Shown in pieces: positions 34,138-43,303 of a stretch of DNA of 62,142 nucleotides (positions within the stretch are counted from its first letter, which is position 1; every line of letters starts with the position of its first letter). Source of the DNA: Dehalococcoidia bacterium. Its GTDB lineage: Bacteria > Chloroflexota > Dehalococcoidia > Dehalococcoidales > Fen-1064. Under the pieces are notes generated by a model, which ran no database searches, was not told the origin of the DNA, and saw only the letters and a program-made list of their open reading frames with translations. Location of the stretch: positions 1 through 62,142 of the forward strand of contig DUEV01000011.1 in the NCBI GenBank assembly GCA_011170375.1, given 5' to 3'. Both the position numbers and the translations under genes were made by a program.

Positions 34138-34314
34138 ACTCCCCCTCGTCTGTAGAGTGAAAATTCAACCCGCATATAATTGACATAATACTAGAAATGT
34201 ATATAGCAAAGACATTATCTGGCTATTAACTTCCCAATTATAGCTTAGTGCCGCCGTTATTTCTAGATTCGGGCAGTAGTATGTGTCACCTGTCTGTCTG
34301 AACGGGCACGCAAC

Positions 34315-34343
34315 TTGCATCTTGTCCCTGCTTGTGGTATACT
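34315..34343 (+). promoter_or_regulatory. Promoter of the nusA-infB operon
   Basis: TTGCAT (34315-34320) and TATACT (34338-34343) are exactly 17 bp apart. Transcription would begin near 34350, immediately ahead of an intrinsic terminator-like hairpin and about 70 nt before nusA. Confidence 0.6.
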
Positions 34344-34353
34344 TACATAACTA

Positions 34354-34383
34354 ACAAGTGGGTCTCGTCCCACTTGTTTTTCT
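34354..34383 (+). terminator. Attenuator-like hairpin in the nusA leader
   Basis: ACAAGTGGG (34354-34362) pairs perfectly with CCCACTTGT (34369-34377) around a 6-nt loop; the T run 34376-34381 follows. This is a textbook intrinsic terminator located between the promoter and nusA. Since NusA itself acts on hairpin-dependent pausing and termination, self-regulation by attenuation is a natural reading. Confidence 0.65.
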
Positions 34384-34417
34384 TGGTGGAAGAAATAAAG
34401 GGGAGGCTTAGCTGAAA

Positions 34418-35899
34418 ATGAAAAGCGAGTTCTTACTCGCTATTACGCAGCTCTCGGCTGAGAAGAGACTTCCGAAGGAAGTGGTTCTTTCTGCGGTAGA
34501 GTCGGCGCTGGTTTCCGCCTACCGGAAGGATAACTTTGCTCCCAACCAGAATATCGAGGTCAAGATTAACCCCAATACTGGGGCGGTCGAGGTGTGGGCT
34601 GAAAAGATTGCTGTTGAGAAGCCAACTGATGAGCGTTGTGAGATATCGCTTGAGGAGGCTCGGCGTATCAATCCAGATGTGCAACTGGACGAGACAGTTA
34701 TTGTTGAGGCTACGCCGCCCAACGCCGGAAGAATCGCCGCTCAGACTGCCAAACAGGTCATACTGCAGCGTCTCCATGAGGCCGAACACAGCGCTATCTT
34801 CGAGGAGTACGCGGGTAAAGAAGGCGATATTGTTAACGGGGTAGTGCAGCGGGTCGAACCGAGGCAGGTTCTGGTTGACCTGGGCAGGGTGGAGACGATA
34901 CTTCCCTCTGCTGAACAGATGCCTAACGAGCGTTATCGGGTTGGCCAGCGGCTGAAAGTCCTGCTCCTTGAGGTGGTCCGTACCAACAAGGGGCCGCGGG
35001 TCATCGTGTCCCGTTCGCATCCTGACCTGGTTCGTCGTCTCTTTGAGATGGAGGTTCCCGAGGTGTTCAACGGTGCCGTGGAGATTAAGTCGGTCGCCAG
35101 GGAAGCAGGGTACCGGAGTAAGGTAGCTGTCGCTGCCCGGCAGGAGGGTATCGACCCGGTCGGTTGCTGCGTAGGATTGCGTGGTATTAGAATACAGAAC
35201 ATCGTCAATGAGCTTAGTGGTGAGAAGATAGATGTCGTCCTGTGGAATCCTAATGTCGCTACTTTCATCGCTAGTGCCCTCAGTCCCGCCCAGATACTAC
35301 AGGTGGAGCTGAACGAGGAAGAGGGTGTGGCGACGGTGGTTGTTCCTGACAGGCAGCTTTCTCTGGCCATCGGGAAAGAAGGGCAGAACGCCAGATTGTC
35401 GGCGAAGCTGGCTGGCTGGCGTATTGATATTAAGTCCGCCTCCGTGTTTGAGGAGGAACGAGCTGTGCTTGCTAGAGAGGGAGCGGAGCAGGAAGTGACC
35501 GAGGAAGAGGCAGAGGAGGAACCTGAGCTTCAGCCGGAAGCTGTAACAGAAGCTGCACTTGAAGCTGAGGAAGAAGAGGAGACGGTTACCGAGGCAGTTC
35601 CTGTCGATATGCCAGTTGATTTAGAGGTCCTGGAGCCAGAGGCCGTTGATGAGGCCGAAGAAGAACCGGTTGCTGAGGAAATTGAAGAATTTGTCCAGCC
35701 TGTGTCTTTTGAGATGCCGGCTTTCCCCGAAACGTCCGAGTTGAGGTTTGCTGAGGATATTGCCGGGTTTGGCCCCAAGGCATCTAAGAAGAAAAAGAAG
35801 AAGAAAGGCGGCCAGGGTAAGGATCTGGATGATGAAGGTGTCCGACTGAGGAGGGCACGCCGGCAGGAGGTATCGTCAGGTGACGAGGACGAATACTGA
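34418..35899 (+). CDS. nusA: Transcription termination/antitermination factor NusA
   Basis: NusA binds RNA polymerase and modulates pausing and termination. The first 350 residues hold the N-terminal RNA polymerase binding domain, an S1 domain (GDIVNGVVQRVEPRQVLVDLG) and two KH domains (SRSHPDLVRRLFEMEVPE, DPVGCCVGLRGIRIQNIVNEL, LAIGKEGQNARLSAKLAGW). A long acidic Glu/Ala/Val-rich tail follows (about 350-455), ending in a Lys run and an acidic tip. GGGGAGG precedes the ATG. The ylxR start lies 20 bp inside its 3' end. Confidence 0.96.
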   Translation: MKSEFLLAITQLSAEKRLPKEVVLSAVESALVSAYRKDNFAPNQNIEVKINPNTGAVEVWAEKIAVEKPTDERCEISLEEARRINPDVQLDETVIVEATPPNAGRIAAQTAKQVILQRLHEAEHSAIFEEYAGKEGDIVNGVVQRVEPRQVLVDLGRVETILPSAEQMPNERYRVGQRLKVLLLEVVRTNKGPRVIVSRSHPDLVRRLFEMEVPEVFNGAVEIKSVAREAGYRSKVAVAARQEGIDPVGCCVGLRGIRIQNIVNELSGEKIDVVLWNPNVATFIASALSPAQILQVELNEEEGVATVVVPDRQLSLAIGKEGQNARLSAKLAGWRIDIKSASVFEEERAVLAREGAEQEVTEEEAEEEPELQPEAVTEAALEAEEEEETVTEAVPVDMPVDLEVLEPEAVDEAEEEPVAEEIEEFVQPVSFEMPAFPETSELRFAEDIAGFGPKASKKKKKKKGGQGKDLDDEGVRLRRARRQEVSSGDEDEY

Positions 35900-36191
35900 C
35901 CGCCGCCATCTTCGAGTTAAGCATTTGCCACAGCGGACCTGCTTGGCCTGTCGCCAGGTGAAAGCTAAACAGGAACTGGTACGTTTAGTACGGCTGGCTG
36001 ATGGTAGCGTGGAGGTGGATCCTAGCGGTAAGAAGTCGGGCCGTGGGGCTTACCTGTGCGGAGTACCGGAGTGTTGGGAGACTGGTCTGAGGGGTGACCG
36101 ACTGGAGCGTGTTTTGCATACTGGGCTTACCCAGGTTAACCGGGAGCAGCTTGTTAACTACGGTAAAAGTATCCAGCAAGGAGTCAGTTAG
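35880..36191 (+). CDS. ylxR: YlxR family RNA-binding protein
   Basis: The 103-residue DUF448 protein has the family motif [21 protein letters not shown] and [16 protein letters not shown]. The family is usually found between nusA and infB, and is thought to bind RNA or act in transcription control. The GTG start lies inside nusA after GGAGG. Its last base is shared with the infB start. Confidence 0.92.
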   Translation: MTRTNTDRRHLRVKHLPQRTCLACRQVKAKQELVRLVRLADGSVEVDPSGKKSGRGAYLCGVPECWETGLRGDRLERVLHTGLTQVNREQLVNYGKSIQQGVS

Positions 36192-38032
36192 TGGTGAGTT
36201 CGGGCAAACAAGGTGATGTCAAGCCTGTTACCGAGCGGAGTAGCGACGGTGCGTCGTCGCCGAAGGTACGTGTGGTCGATATTCCTCCGGCTCTGAGTGT
36301 CAAGCAGTTGGCCGAGTTATTACAGGCTAGCCCGGTGGATACTATCAAGCGCCTGATGAGACGGGGCGTGATGGCTAACGTCAATCAGGTGATTGACTAC
36401 GAAGTTGCTGCTGTCATTGCAGTTGATTATGGTTGTCAGCCACGACTAAAACCCGGGACGGGTAAGAAAACGAGCCGTATCACCGAGGCCAGGAAGAGGC
36501 GGAAGCTACAACAGGCGGCGGGGCAGGGTGGTCTACAGCCACGCCCACCAGTGGTTACAATCATGGGGCACGTCAATCATGGGAAAACCCGGTTGCTCGA
36601 TGCCATCAGGCAGACTAATGTGATGGACCAGGAGGCTGGCGGAATCACCCAGCACATCGGGGCTTATCAGGTTGAAGTTAACGGTGCAAAGATTACTTTT
36701 TTGGATACTCCAGGTCACGAAGCCTTCACAGCCATGCGGGCCCGTGGTGCTCAGGTGACTGATATCACGATACTGGTGGTCGCTGCCAATGACGGCGTTA
36801 TGCCTCAAACTCTGGAGGCGATTGATCATGCTCGGGCGGCTGGGGTGCCGATTATGGTTGCCATCAATAAGATTGACCTAGCAGATGCTAACCCGGACCT
36901 GGTGAAACAGCAACTGGCAGATGCTGGTCTTCTTATCGAGGAGTGGGGAGGGGACACTGTCTGCGTGGAAATCTCGGCAAGAGAGAAGCTGGGCATTGAT
37001 GAACTCCTGGAGAACCTCATGGTTGTTGCCGAGATGGAAGAGCTGAAAGCAGACCCATCACGACCGGCGGAAGGTGTGGCTATTGAGGCGGAGATGGACA
37101 AGACGCAGGGGCCATTGTGCACTGTTCTCGTCCATGCCGGCACGCTCAAGTTGGGTGATGTGGTAGTCGTCGGTGAGACTATGGGTCGGCTGAAGGCCAT
37201 GTTTAATGATGCCGGTAAGCGGGTGAAGCGCGCTGGTCCTTCTGACCCGGTAGCGCTGCTTGGCCTGAGCAGTGTACCTCAGGTCGGTGACCTGATGACA
37301 GTGACCCCTGACGAACGTCAAGCGCAGACTATGATTGCCAGGCGCAAGGAAGAGGCGGAGAAAGAGAGGGCTGTTCCTAAGGGAGTGAGTCTGAGCAATG
37401 TCTTTGACCAGGTCAGTTCCGGTCGGGTGAAGGAGCTTAATATTATCCTTAAAGCTGATGTTCAGGGGAGTATCGAGCCGATAAGGACCTCTCTGGAACA
37501 GATACCGGAAGAGGGTGTCAAGGTCAGGGTTATCCATAGTGGTACCGGTAACGTTACTGAGAGTGATGTGATGCTGGCCATTGCTTCCAAGGGGGTCATT
37601 GTTGGTTTCAATACGGCTTCGGAAACAGGCGCACGGAGGCTGGCTGAGCTTGAGGGCGTCAGCATCCGTTACTACGATGTAATATATACCCTGATAGATG
37701 ATGTCACCAAGGCACTTAAAGGTATGCTTGAGCCAACTCTCGTCGAAGTAATCGAAGGCCGGGCCGAGGTACGGGAGATTTTTCCAGCAGGCAAGCGGCT
37801 CAAAGTGGCCGGTGTCTATGTAACCGAGGGTCAGATGAGACGGGGAAGCTCTGTCCGATTACTGCGTCAGGGAGAGGTGATAAACGAGTCTGTTATTAGT
37901 AGTCTGCGGCGTTTCAAAGATGATGTCAGGGAAGTGGCTACTGGCTTCGAGTGCGGTATCGGTGTTCAGGGTTTTAATGATTTTGAGGTTGGTGATATCC
38001 TGGAGTCCTTCCGGAATGAGGAAGCTGCCTAG
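36191..38032 (+). CDS. infB: Translation initiation factor IF-2
   Basis: This GTPase brings initiator tRNA to the 30S subunit. At 613 residues it lacks the long N-terminal region of E. coli IF2 but keeps one IF2_N domain (about 35-85). The G domain has GHVNHGKT (126-133), [13 protein letters not shown] and a following Ser-Ala-Arg segment. The usual GHVDHGKT Asp is Asn here and the residue after Thr is Arg, unusual for the family. Domains II-IV follow to the end, with [13 protein letters not shown] and [14 protein letters not shown]. The start is GTG at 36191 or 36194, after AAGGAG. Confidence 0.96.
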   Translation: MVSSGKQGDVKPVTERSSDGASSPKVRVVDIPPALSVKQLAELLQASPVDTIKRLMRRGVMANVNQVIDYEVAAVIAVDYGCQPRLKPGTGKKTSRITEARKRRKLQQAAGQGGLQPRPPVVTIMGHVNHGKTRLLDAIRQTNVMDQEAGGITQHIGAYQVEVNGAKITFLDTPGHEAFTAMRARGAQVTDITILVVAANDGVMPQTLEAIDHARAAGVPIMVAINKIDLADANPDLVKQQLADAGLLIEEWGGDTVCVEISAREKLGIDELLENLMVVAEMEELKADPSRPAEGVAIEAEMDKTQGPLCTVLVHAGTLKLGDVVVVGETMGRLKAMFNDAGKRVKRAGPSDPVALLGLSSVPQVGDLMTVTPDERQAQTMIARRKEEAEKERAVPKGVSLSNVFDQVSSGRVKELNIILKADVQGSIEPIRTSLEQIPEEGVKVRVIHSGTGNVTESDVMLAIASKGVIVGFNTASETGARRLAELEGVSIRYYDVIYTLIDDVTKALKGMLEPTLVEVIEGRAEVREIFPAGKRLKVAGVYVTEGQMRRGSSVRLLRQGEVINESVISSLRRFKDDVREVATGFECGIGVQGFNDFEVGDILESFRNEEAA

Positions 38033-38041
38033 GGAGGAGCC

Positions 38042-38395
38042 ATGGCACATCATATTGAACGGGTAAACAGTCTTCTCCGCCACGAGATAAGCGAATTGCT
38101 ACGATACCAGGTCAAAGACCCGCGACTTGACACTTTTATTACAGTGACCGCAGTTGATACCTCCTCCGACATGAGGCATGCCAAGGTATTTGTCAGTCGG
38201 CTGGGAGGACAAGAAGAAAAGCAGGAGACATTGGGTGCACTTGCTTCGGCCGCCGGGTTCTTCCGCAGGGAACTGGCAGCACGCCTCAAACTCAGGCGTG
38301 TCCCCGAGCTGAATTTCCAGTGGGACGATTCTCTTGAGCGTGGAGACCGCCTCCTTCGGCTGATTGATAGGGTCAGCCCGAAGCAGGAACCGTAG
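38042..38395 (+). CDS. rbfA: 30S ribosome-binding factor A
   Basis: The 117-residue KH-type protein aids maturation of the 16S rRNA 5' end. Family features: RVNSLLRHEISELL, VKDPRLDTFITVTAVDTSSDMRHAKVFVS and ELAARLKLRRVPELNFQWDDSLERGDRLLRLID. GGGAGGAGCC precedes the ATG, 9 bp after infB. Confidence 0.94.
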   Translation: MAHHIERVNSLLRHEISELLRYQVKDPRLDTFITVTAVDTSSDMRHAKVFVSRLGGQEEKQETLGALASAAGFFRRELAARLKLRRVPELNFQWDDSLERGDRLLRLIDRVSPKQEP

Positions 38396-38442
38396 CTGTC
38401 ATACCCGTTATATTATAAGATCGTTCAGGTATAGCAGAACTC

Positions 38443-39633
38443 ATGAAATTTTCGCCATTATTGAACAGTGTTCCAGATTATCCTTTCCGGAGAGTGAGTA
38501 AGATTTCCCAGGAAGTCGAACAGCGCGACGGTATCAAGGTCATCAATGCCAGAATCGGGATTCCTGATAGAGAGGCACCGAGGGCTGTCAAAGAAGCCAT
38601 GTCCAAGTTCGTCCTCGCTGATAATTCGACCCTCGGGTATCCCTGTGATACCTATCCGGAAAGGGGAATACCGGAATTGATTGAAGCCATAATAGAAGAA
38701 TACCGCCGGAAATATGCCGTCGAACTTCGGCCGGAAAATATCGCTGTCACGGGATGGGTCAAAGAAATCCTGTACAATATGACACGTCTTTTTGAGCAGG
38801 GAACAGTGTACATCCCCGACCCAGTATACCCGGTTTACGAACCTGCGTCTGTGTTGACCAATCACAGTGTGAAAAGAGTCAGGACTTCAGTGGCAACCGG
38901 ATGGCTCCCTGAGTTCAGGTTTAACAGGGGTTCTTCGGGTCAGGCCGAGAGACCCGTGGCTTTTTATTTCTGCGACCCCAATAATCCGACCGGTAGCGTA
39001 GCCGACCGCGACTTCTACCTGTCTCTGCTGGAAGAGATGAAACTCACGGACATTACCGGTATTTTTGATAAAGCCTATAAAGACTACGTGTTCGATTATA
39101 TCACCAGGCCGGTATCAATAACTCAGATTCCGGGATTGATTGACCGCGGTTTTGAAATAGTGTCTTTTTCCAAGCATTTTAATTTTGTAGGAATAGGACT
39201 GGGTTGGATTGTCAGCAGCGAGGAAAACATCAACCGGTGGCTTAAGCTCTCCAGTCAGTACAGCCAGGGTGTGGAATGGTATAAACAGAAAGCAGGTGTC
39301 GAAGCACTGACAAATCCAGCTGTCAAGGCAGAGATGCAGGAATACTTCGAAGAGCTTAAGGAGAGAAGAGATATTTTCGCCGGCGGTCTACTGACTCTGG
39401 GGTTAAGGATTGAGATTCCTAAAGCTACGCCTTATCTCTGGATTCAGGTTCCTGAAGGTTACAGCGACGAAGATTTCGTGCTGAATATATTGATAGATAA
39501 GGCGCATGTTGCCTTCATGCCTGGTTCCTATTTCGGAGAAAACGGGCGGGGCTATATGAGAGCCACCCTGTTTCTTTCTAAAACTGAAATTGCGGAAGCC
39601 TTGGAACGTATCCAGAAAATAAAATCCTGGTGA
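38443..39633 (+). CDS. Class I/II PLP-dependent aminotransferase (DapL-like candidate)
   Basis: The 396-residue fold-type I aminotransferase has INARIGIPDREAP, LGYPCDTYPERGIPEL, VTGWVKEIL, IPDPVYPVYEP, FCDPNNPTGSV, and the PLP Lys in SFSKHFNFVGIGLGW. N-terminal and VYPVYEP segments resemble LL-diaminopimelate aminotransferases, the one-step alternative to the succinylase route; that would fit the nearby dapA, asd, dapB and lysA genes. A related aspartate- or alanine-type aminotransferase is equally possible. It stands between rbfA and truB, where no aminotransferase is usual, with 47 and 36 bp gaps. Confidence 0.85.
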   Translation: MKFSPLLNSVPDYPFRRVSKISQEVEQRDGIKVINARIGIPDREAPRAVKEAMSKFVLADNSTLGYPCDTYPERGIPELIEAIIEEYRRKYAVELRPENIAVTGWVKEILYNMTRLFEQGTVYIPDPVYPVYEPASVLTNHSVKRVRTSVATGWLPEFRFNRGSSGQAERPVAFYFCDPNNPTGSVADRDFYLSLLEEMKLTDITGIFDKAYKDYVFDYITRPVSITQIPGLIDRGFEIVSFSKHFNFVGIGLGWIVSSEENINRWLKLSSQYSQGVEWYKQKAGVEALTNPAVKAEMQEYFEELKERRDIFAGGLLTLGLRIEIPKATPYLWIQVPEGYSDEDFVLNILIDKAHVAFMPGSYFGENGRGYMRATLFLSKTEIAEALERIQKIKSW

Positions 39634-39669
39634 CTTTAACGCATAGATAACAGACAAACGGTTTCGGCT

Positions 39670-40581
39670 TTGGATGGCATACTGAATATTAACAAGCCCC
39701 GGGGTAAGACCTCCTTTGGTGTTGTTGCCGTGGTACGCAGATTGAGTGGGGAAAGGCGGGTTGGGCATGCTGGCACGCTTGACCCGGAGGCTACCGGTGT
39801 CCTGCCGGTCTGTCTCGGTAAGGCGACACGGGTTATAGAATTCCTCATGGATACCACCAAGACCTACCGTGCCGAGTTCGAGTTGGGTATGGATACGGAT
39901 ACCTACGATGCTACCGGTACGGTTGTTCAATGGGGGGATGCTTCTGGAATCAATCAGGAACAGGTGGAGACAGCTCTGGGTTCTTTTCGGGGCCGGATAC
40001 AGCAGGCCCCCCCGATGTATAGCGCCGTCAAGCAGCAAGGACGGCCACTCTACGAAATGGCAAGGGCTGGTAAAACTGTTCAGCGGAAAAAGCGGTCGGT
40101 TGAGATTCACAGCTTAGATTTAATAGCTTGGCAGCCGCCGGTGGTGACTCTGGAGGTAGTCTGTGGCAAGGGCACCTACATTCGTTCGCTGGCACATGAC
40201 CTTGGGCAGACCCTTGGTTGTGGTGCCATGCTGCGGAATCTGGTTCGTTTGCGGTGTGGTCTCCTTGATTTAGAGAATGCGGTATCTCTGCCAGAGCTTG
40301 AGGAAGCCTTTCGCCAAGGACACTGTCAGGATTACCTCTATTCCATCGACAGCGTGCTTTCACACTGGAAGGCCGTAACAGTTAGTGATGATACGGCGTG
40401 GGCCATTAGAAATGGACAGTCAGTGGAAGTAGGAAGTGACATTGATATCGGTGAAGAGTCGTTATCGGCGTTATCTGCTGACAGTCACTGCCGTGCCTAT
40501 ACTAAGGATGACCGTCTGCTGGCCCTGTTGCGTTTTGAGCCGGAGCTAAGGCGTTGGCGACCGGACAAAGTTTTCCAGTAG
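39670..40581 (+). CDS. truB: tRNA pseudouridine-55 synthase
   Basis: The 303-residue enzyme makes pseudouridine 55 in tRNA. It has GILNINKPRGKTSFGVVAVVRR with KP motif, GHAGTLDPEATGVLPVCLGKATR with catalytic Asp, TKTYRAEFELG, PPMYSAVKQQGRPLYEMAR, and CGKGTYIRSLAHDLG. A PUA-like end with DTAWAIRNGQ follows. The start is TTG at 39670; no ATG or GTG in frame fits. It is the last gene of the nusA operon. Confidence 0.95.
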   Translation: MDGILNINKPRGKTSFGVVAVVRRLSGERRVGHAGTLDPEATGVLPVCLGKATRVIEFLMDTTKTYRAEFELGMDTDTYDATGTVVQWGDASGINQEQVETALGSFRGRIQQAPPMYSAVKQQGRPLYEMARAGKTVQRKKRSVEIHSLDLIAWQPPVVTLEVVCGKGTYIRSLAHDLGQTLGCGAMLRNLVRLRCGLLDLENAVSLPELEEAFRQGHCQDYLYSIDSVLSHWKAVTVSDDTAWAIRNGQSVEVGSDIDIGEESLSALSADSHCRAYTKDDRLLALLRFEPELRRWRPDKVFQ

Positions 40582-40662
40582 TCTATCGCTGGTTCTTATA
40601 ATCCTATTATTAAAGAACTTGGCTTTTCTGTTTCGGATGGAGTTGATAGCTTGCCCAGTACA

Positions 40663-40790
40663 AAAATAGGGGAGTTAAAGAGGGGCGCAGCCCCTCTTTA
40701 ACTCTATTTCCCCCTTCCCCTCTGGGGAAGGGTTCACCCTGAGGGGTTCTCCCTGAAGGGGATACAGGGGATGGGGCCAGAACTACCAAA
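40663..40790 (+). terminator. Strong hairpin after truB (family A repeat)
   Basis: GAGTTAAAGAGGGGC (40672-40686) pairs over 15 bp without mismatch with GCCCCTCTTTAACTC (40690-40704), loop GCA. It is followed by CTATTTC and then the family A CCCCTTCCCC/GGGGAAGGG block and an extra GGGG/CCCC-rich stretch up to about 40790. It closes the nusA operon, although its own T tract is short. Confidence 0.7.
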
Positions 40791-40819
40791 CAGGACAAAG
40801 CACCAAGCGGGCACAGGGC

Positions 40820-40848
40820 TTGACAGTACAGCTACGATGTGATAGTTA
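40820..40848 (+). promoter_or_regulatory. Promoter of the ino1 operon
   Basis: TTGACA (40820-40825) and TAGTTA (40843-40848) are 17 bp apart. Transcription would begin near 40855, leaving a leader of about 155 nt before ino1. Confidence 0.6.
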
Positions 40849-40854
40849 TATAGG

Positions 40855-41011
40855 GTTGTTGCCTCCTAGAAAGAGGTCGCCCGCTACGAATTTCCAGCAT
40901 CACTTTCGTTTTTCTTAGGTTCGAGATGGGCGGGATGGTGTCAGTGATATGATATCAGTGAACTTCCTGTTTTATTTATCAGCATGGTATGACCAGAGGG
41001 GGTTGTAAAGA
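40855..41011 (+). promoter_or_regulatory. Structured leader of ino1
   Basis: The leader can form a CCTC/GAGG hairpin at once (about 40862-40876), a longer-range GCCCGC/GCGGG pairing (about 40879 with 40940), and a GATAT/ATATC dyad near 40950-40962. The opposite strand of 40885-40955 resembles the middle of a 5S rRNA (CACCATCCCGCCCATCTCGA and the following GAAAGTGATGC), but the closing helix of a 5S molecule is missing. So this may be a regulatory leader or a relic 5S fragment. Confidence 0.35.
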
Positions 41012-42094
41012 TTGAGCAAGATAAATGTGGCCATCATCGGTGTGGGTAACTGCGCATCGTCACTCATTCAGGGTGTACAGTTCTATCAAGAAGTAACAGA
41101 GAACGAATTCATACCAGGCCTGATGCATGTCAATCTGGGCGGCTATCACATCAGCGATATCAACTTCGTGGCTGCTTTTGATATTGATAAGAACAAGGTA
41201 GGCAGGGACCTGGCCGAGGCAATCTTTACCAAGCCTAACAATACCTACAGGTTCTGCGACGTGCCAGAGACTGGAGTAACGGTACAACGAGGTATGACAC
41301 ATGACGGTCTGGGACAGTATCTTTCCAAGATAATCCAGAAAGCTCCGGGTTCTACGGTTGATATCGTCCAGGTGCTCCAGGACACCAATACGGATGTGGT
41401 TATTAACTATCTTCCCGTGGGCAGTGAAGAGGCGACCAAGTGGTATGTTGAGCAGGTGCTGGAGGCAGGTTGCGGCTTAATTAACTGTATCCCGGTATTT
41501 ATTGCCCGCGAGAAGTACTGGCGACAGCGGTTTGAGAAGAGGGGATTACCCGTTATCGGTGACGACATCAAGTCGCAGGTGGGGGCAACCATCGTCCACC
41601 GGGTTCTGACCAGGTTATTCCGTGAGCGCGGTGTCAGATTAGAGCGGACCTATCAGCTGAACTTCGGCGGTAATACCGACTTCTATAATATGCTGGAGCG
41701 GGAACGTCTCGAGTCTAAGAAGATATCCAAGACTAATGCGGTTACCTCTCAGCTGGACTATAGTATGGGTGCCGAGAATATCCATGTTGGCCCCAGCGAT
41801 TACGTTCCCTGGCTGGATGACCGCAAATTCTGCCATATCAGGATGGAAGGGCAGACATTTGGTAATGTCCCGCTTAATGTCGAGATGAAACTGGAGGTCT
41901 GGGATAGCCCCAACTCGGCAGGAGTTGTTATTGATGCCATCCGGTGCTGCAAGCTTGCGCTGGACAGGGGCTTGAAGGGTGCTCTGGAAGGACCGGCGGC
42001 CTATTTTATGAAATCGCCGCCTGTTCAGTATTCCGATGATGAAGCACGCCGGATGGTAGAAGAGTTTATCGCTACCAACAGGCAAGACGAGTAA
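41012..42094 (+). CDS. ino1: Inositol-3-phosphate synthase
   Basis: The 360-residue enzyme makes myo-inositol 3-phosphate from glucose 6-phosphate with NAD. It resembles the shorter actinobacterial form: [17 protein letters not shown] with the cofactor loop, [54 protein letters not shown] with a catalytic Lys, [13 protein letters not shown] and DDRKFCHIR. The start is TTG after AGAGGGGG. The following two genes could turn inositol phosphate into phosphatidylinositol and a mannoside. Confidence 0.94.
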   Translation: MSKINVAIIGVGNCASSLIQGVQFYQEVTENEFIPGLMHVNLGGYHISDINFVAAFDIDKNKVGRDLAEAIFTKPNNTYRFCDVPETGVTVQRGMTHDGLGQYLSKIIQKAPGSTVDIVQVLQDTNTDVVINYLPVGSEEATKWYVEQVLEAGCGLINCIPVFIAREKYWRQRFEKRGLPVIGDDIKSQVGATIVHRVLTRLFRERGVRLERTYQLNFGGNTDFYNMLERERLESKKISKTNAVTSQLDYSMGAENIHVGPSDYVPWLDDRKFCHIRMEGQTFGNVPLNVEMKLEVWDSPNSAGVVIDAIRCCKLALDRGLKGALEGPAAYFMKSPPVQYSDDEARRMVEEFIATNRQDE

Positions 42095-42157
42095 CCGAGC
42101 CATCCCGGGGCTGCCTCGGTAGCACCGGATATGGAGACAGGTCTCGGGTAACTACTG

Positions 42158-43303
42158 ATGAAGATAGCATTGGTTTCTCCTTATGATTTCGCTCATACGG
42201 GCGGGGTAACCAATCACATCTCCGCTCTTGACCACGAGTATACCCAGATAGGCCATGATGTCAGAATAATCGCTCCTGCATCTAAACCTATCACAGATTT
42301 CGGCGATAGATTTATCCCCATCGGTAGGCCTTGGCCTATACCCAGTAGCGAATCGATAATTCGCGTTCCTATTTCATTGCACCTTGCCCCGGCTATAAAA
42401 GAGGTAGTCGCCAGGGAGAAATTTGAGCTTGTCCATCTTCACGAGCCCTTTATGCCGATGCTGTGCAGCGCCGTGCTTCGATTTTCAGATGCCGTCAACG
42501 TGGGGACCTTTCATGCGGCCGAGGGTAAGCCCGGCTATAACTGGGGGAGGCCTATCAGTACCTGGATGATACGACAGCGATTACACAAGCTCCATGGCAA
42601 GATTGTCGTGTCACAGGCGGCTCTGGCATACCATAGCCGATATATCCCGGGACCTTTTGAGATTATTCCCAACGGTGTTGATTTGGAACACTTTACCGAT
42701 GATGTCGCCCCGTTTGAGGAGTATCTCGATGGTAAAAAAACCATCCTCTTTCTCAGTCGTCTTGAGTTTCGCAAGGGCCTTAATTACCTGCTCAATGCTT
42801 TCCTGCTGGTGAAGCGGGAGATGCCAGATGTGAGGTTGATTGTCGTCGGCGCTGGTACTAGATTGCGACGGAGGTATGAACGGTGGGTGAGGAAGACTGG
42901 CCTAGAGAAGGATGTCATCTTCGTCGGTTTCGCACCCGAGGAGGACAAGCCCCGCTACTACAAGACGGCGGATATTTTCTCCGTCCCGGCAACGGGTCGT
43001 GAGAGCCAGGGGCTCATCCTGCTTGAAGCAATGGCTATGGGTACGCCGGTGGTAGCCACCAGTATTGCAGGTTATGCCAGCGTGGTAACTCATGGTGAAG
43101 ATGGCCTGCTGGTGCCGCCACGTAACTACCAGGAGTTATCTCAGGCCTTGCTCACGCTACTAGAAGATGAAAAACTACGGCAGCAGATGGGTGAAAAGGG
43201 AAAAGCCAAAGCGAAGGATTACGACTGGAAGGTCGTTAGCCGTAAGTTGTTGGATTTTTATCAGAGGACAATCGACCGGGTGCGAGGGAGTGGTAGTCAA
43301 TGA
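42158..43303 (+). CDS. GT4 glycosyltransferase, PimA-like
   Basis: The 381-residue GT-B enzyme has the N-terminal SPYDFAHTGGVTNHI sugar-acceptor loop, ELVHLHEPFMPML, GTFHAA, IVVSQAA, IPNGVDLEHF, FLSRLEFRKGL, VVGAGTRLRRRYE, and the EX7E segment ESQGLILLEAMAMGTPVV. The overall pattern is that of PimA, which moves mannose from GDP-mannose to phosphatidylinositol on the inner membrane face. Position between ino1 and the CDP-alcohol transferase supports an inositol-lipid acceptor. Sugar specificity is inferred. It overlaps the next gene by 4 bp. Confidence 0.88.
   Translation: MKIALVSPYDFAHTGGVTNHISALDHEYTQIGHDVRIIAPASKPITDFGDRFIPIGRPWPIPSSESIIRVPISLHLAPAIKEVVAREKFELVHLHEPFMPMLCSAVLRFSDAVNVGTFHAAEGKPGYNWGRPISTWMIRQRLHKLHGKIVVSQAALAYHSRYIPGPFEIIPNGVDLEHFTDDVAPFEEYLDGKKTILFLSRLEFRKGLNYLLNAFLLVKREMPDVRLIVVGAGTRLRRRYERWVRKTGLEKDVIFVGFAPEEDKPRYYKTADIFSVPATGRESQGLILLEAMAMGTPVVATSIAGYASVVTHGEDGLLVPPRNYQELSQALLTLLEDEKLRQQMGEKGKAKAKDYDWKVVSRKLLDFYQRTIDRVRGSGSQ

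Noticed and set aside
40855-40990. Functional 5S rRNA gene on the minus strand
   Set aside because: Only the central part resembles 5S; the 5' and 3' ends cannot form the terminal helix and no 23S gene adjoins.
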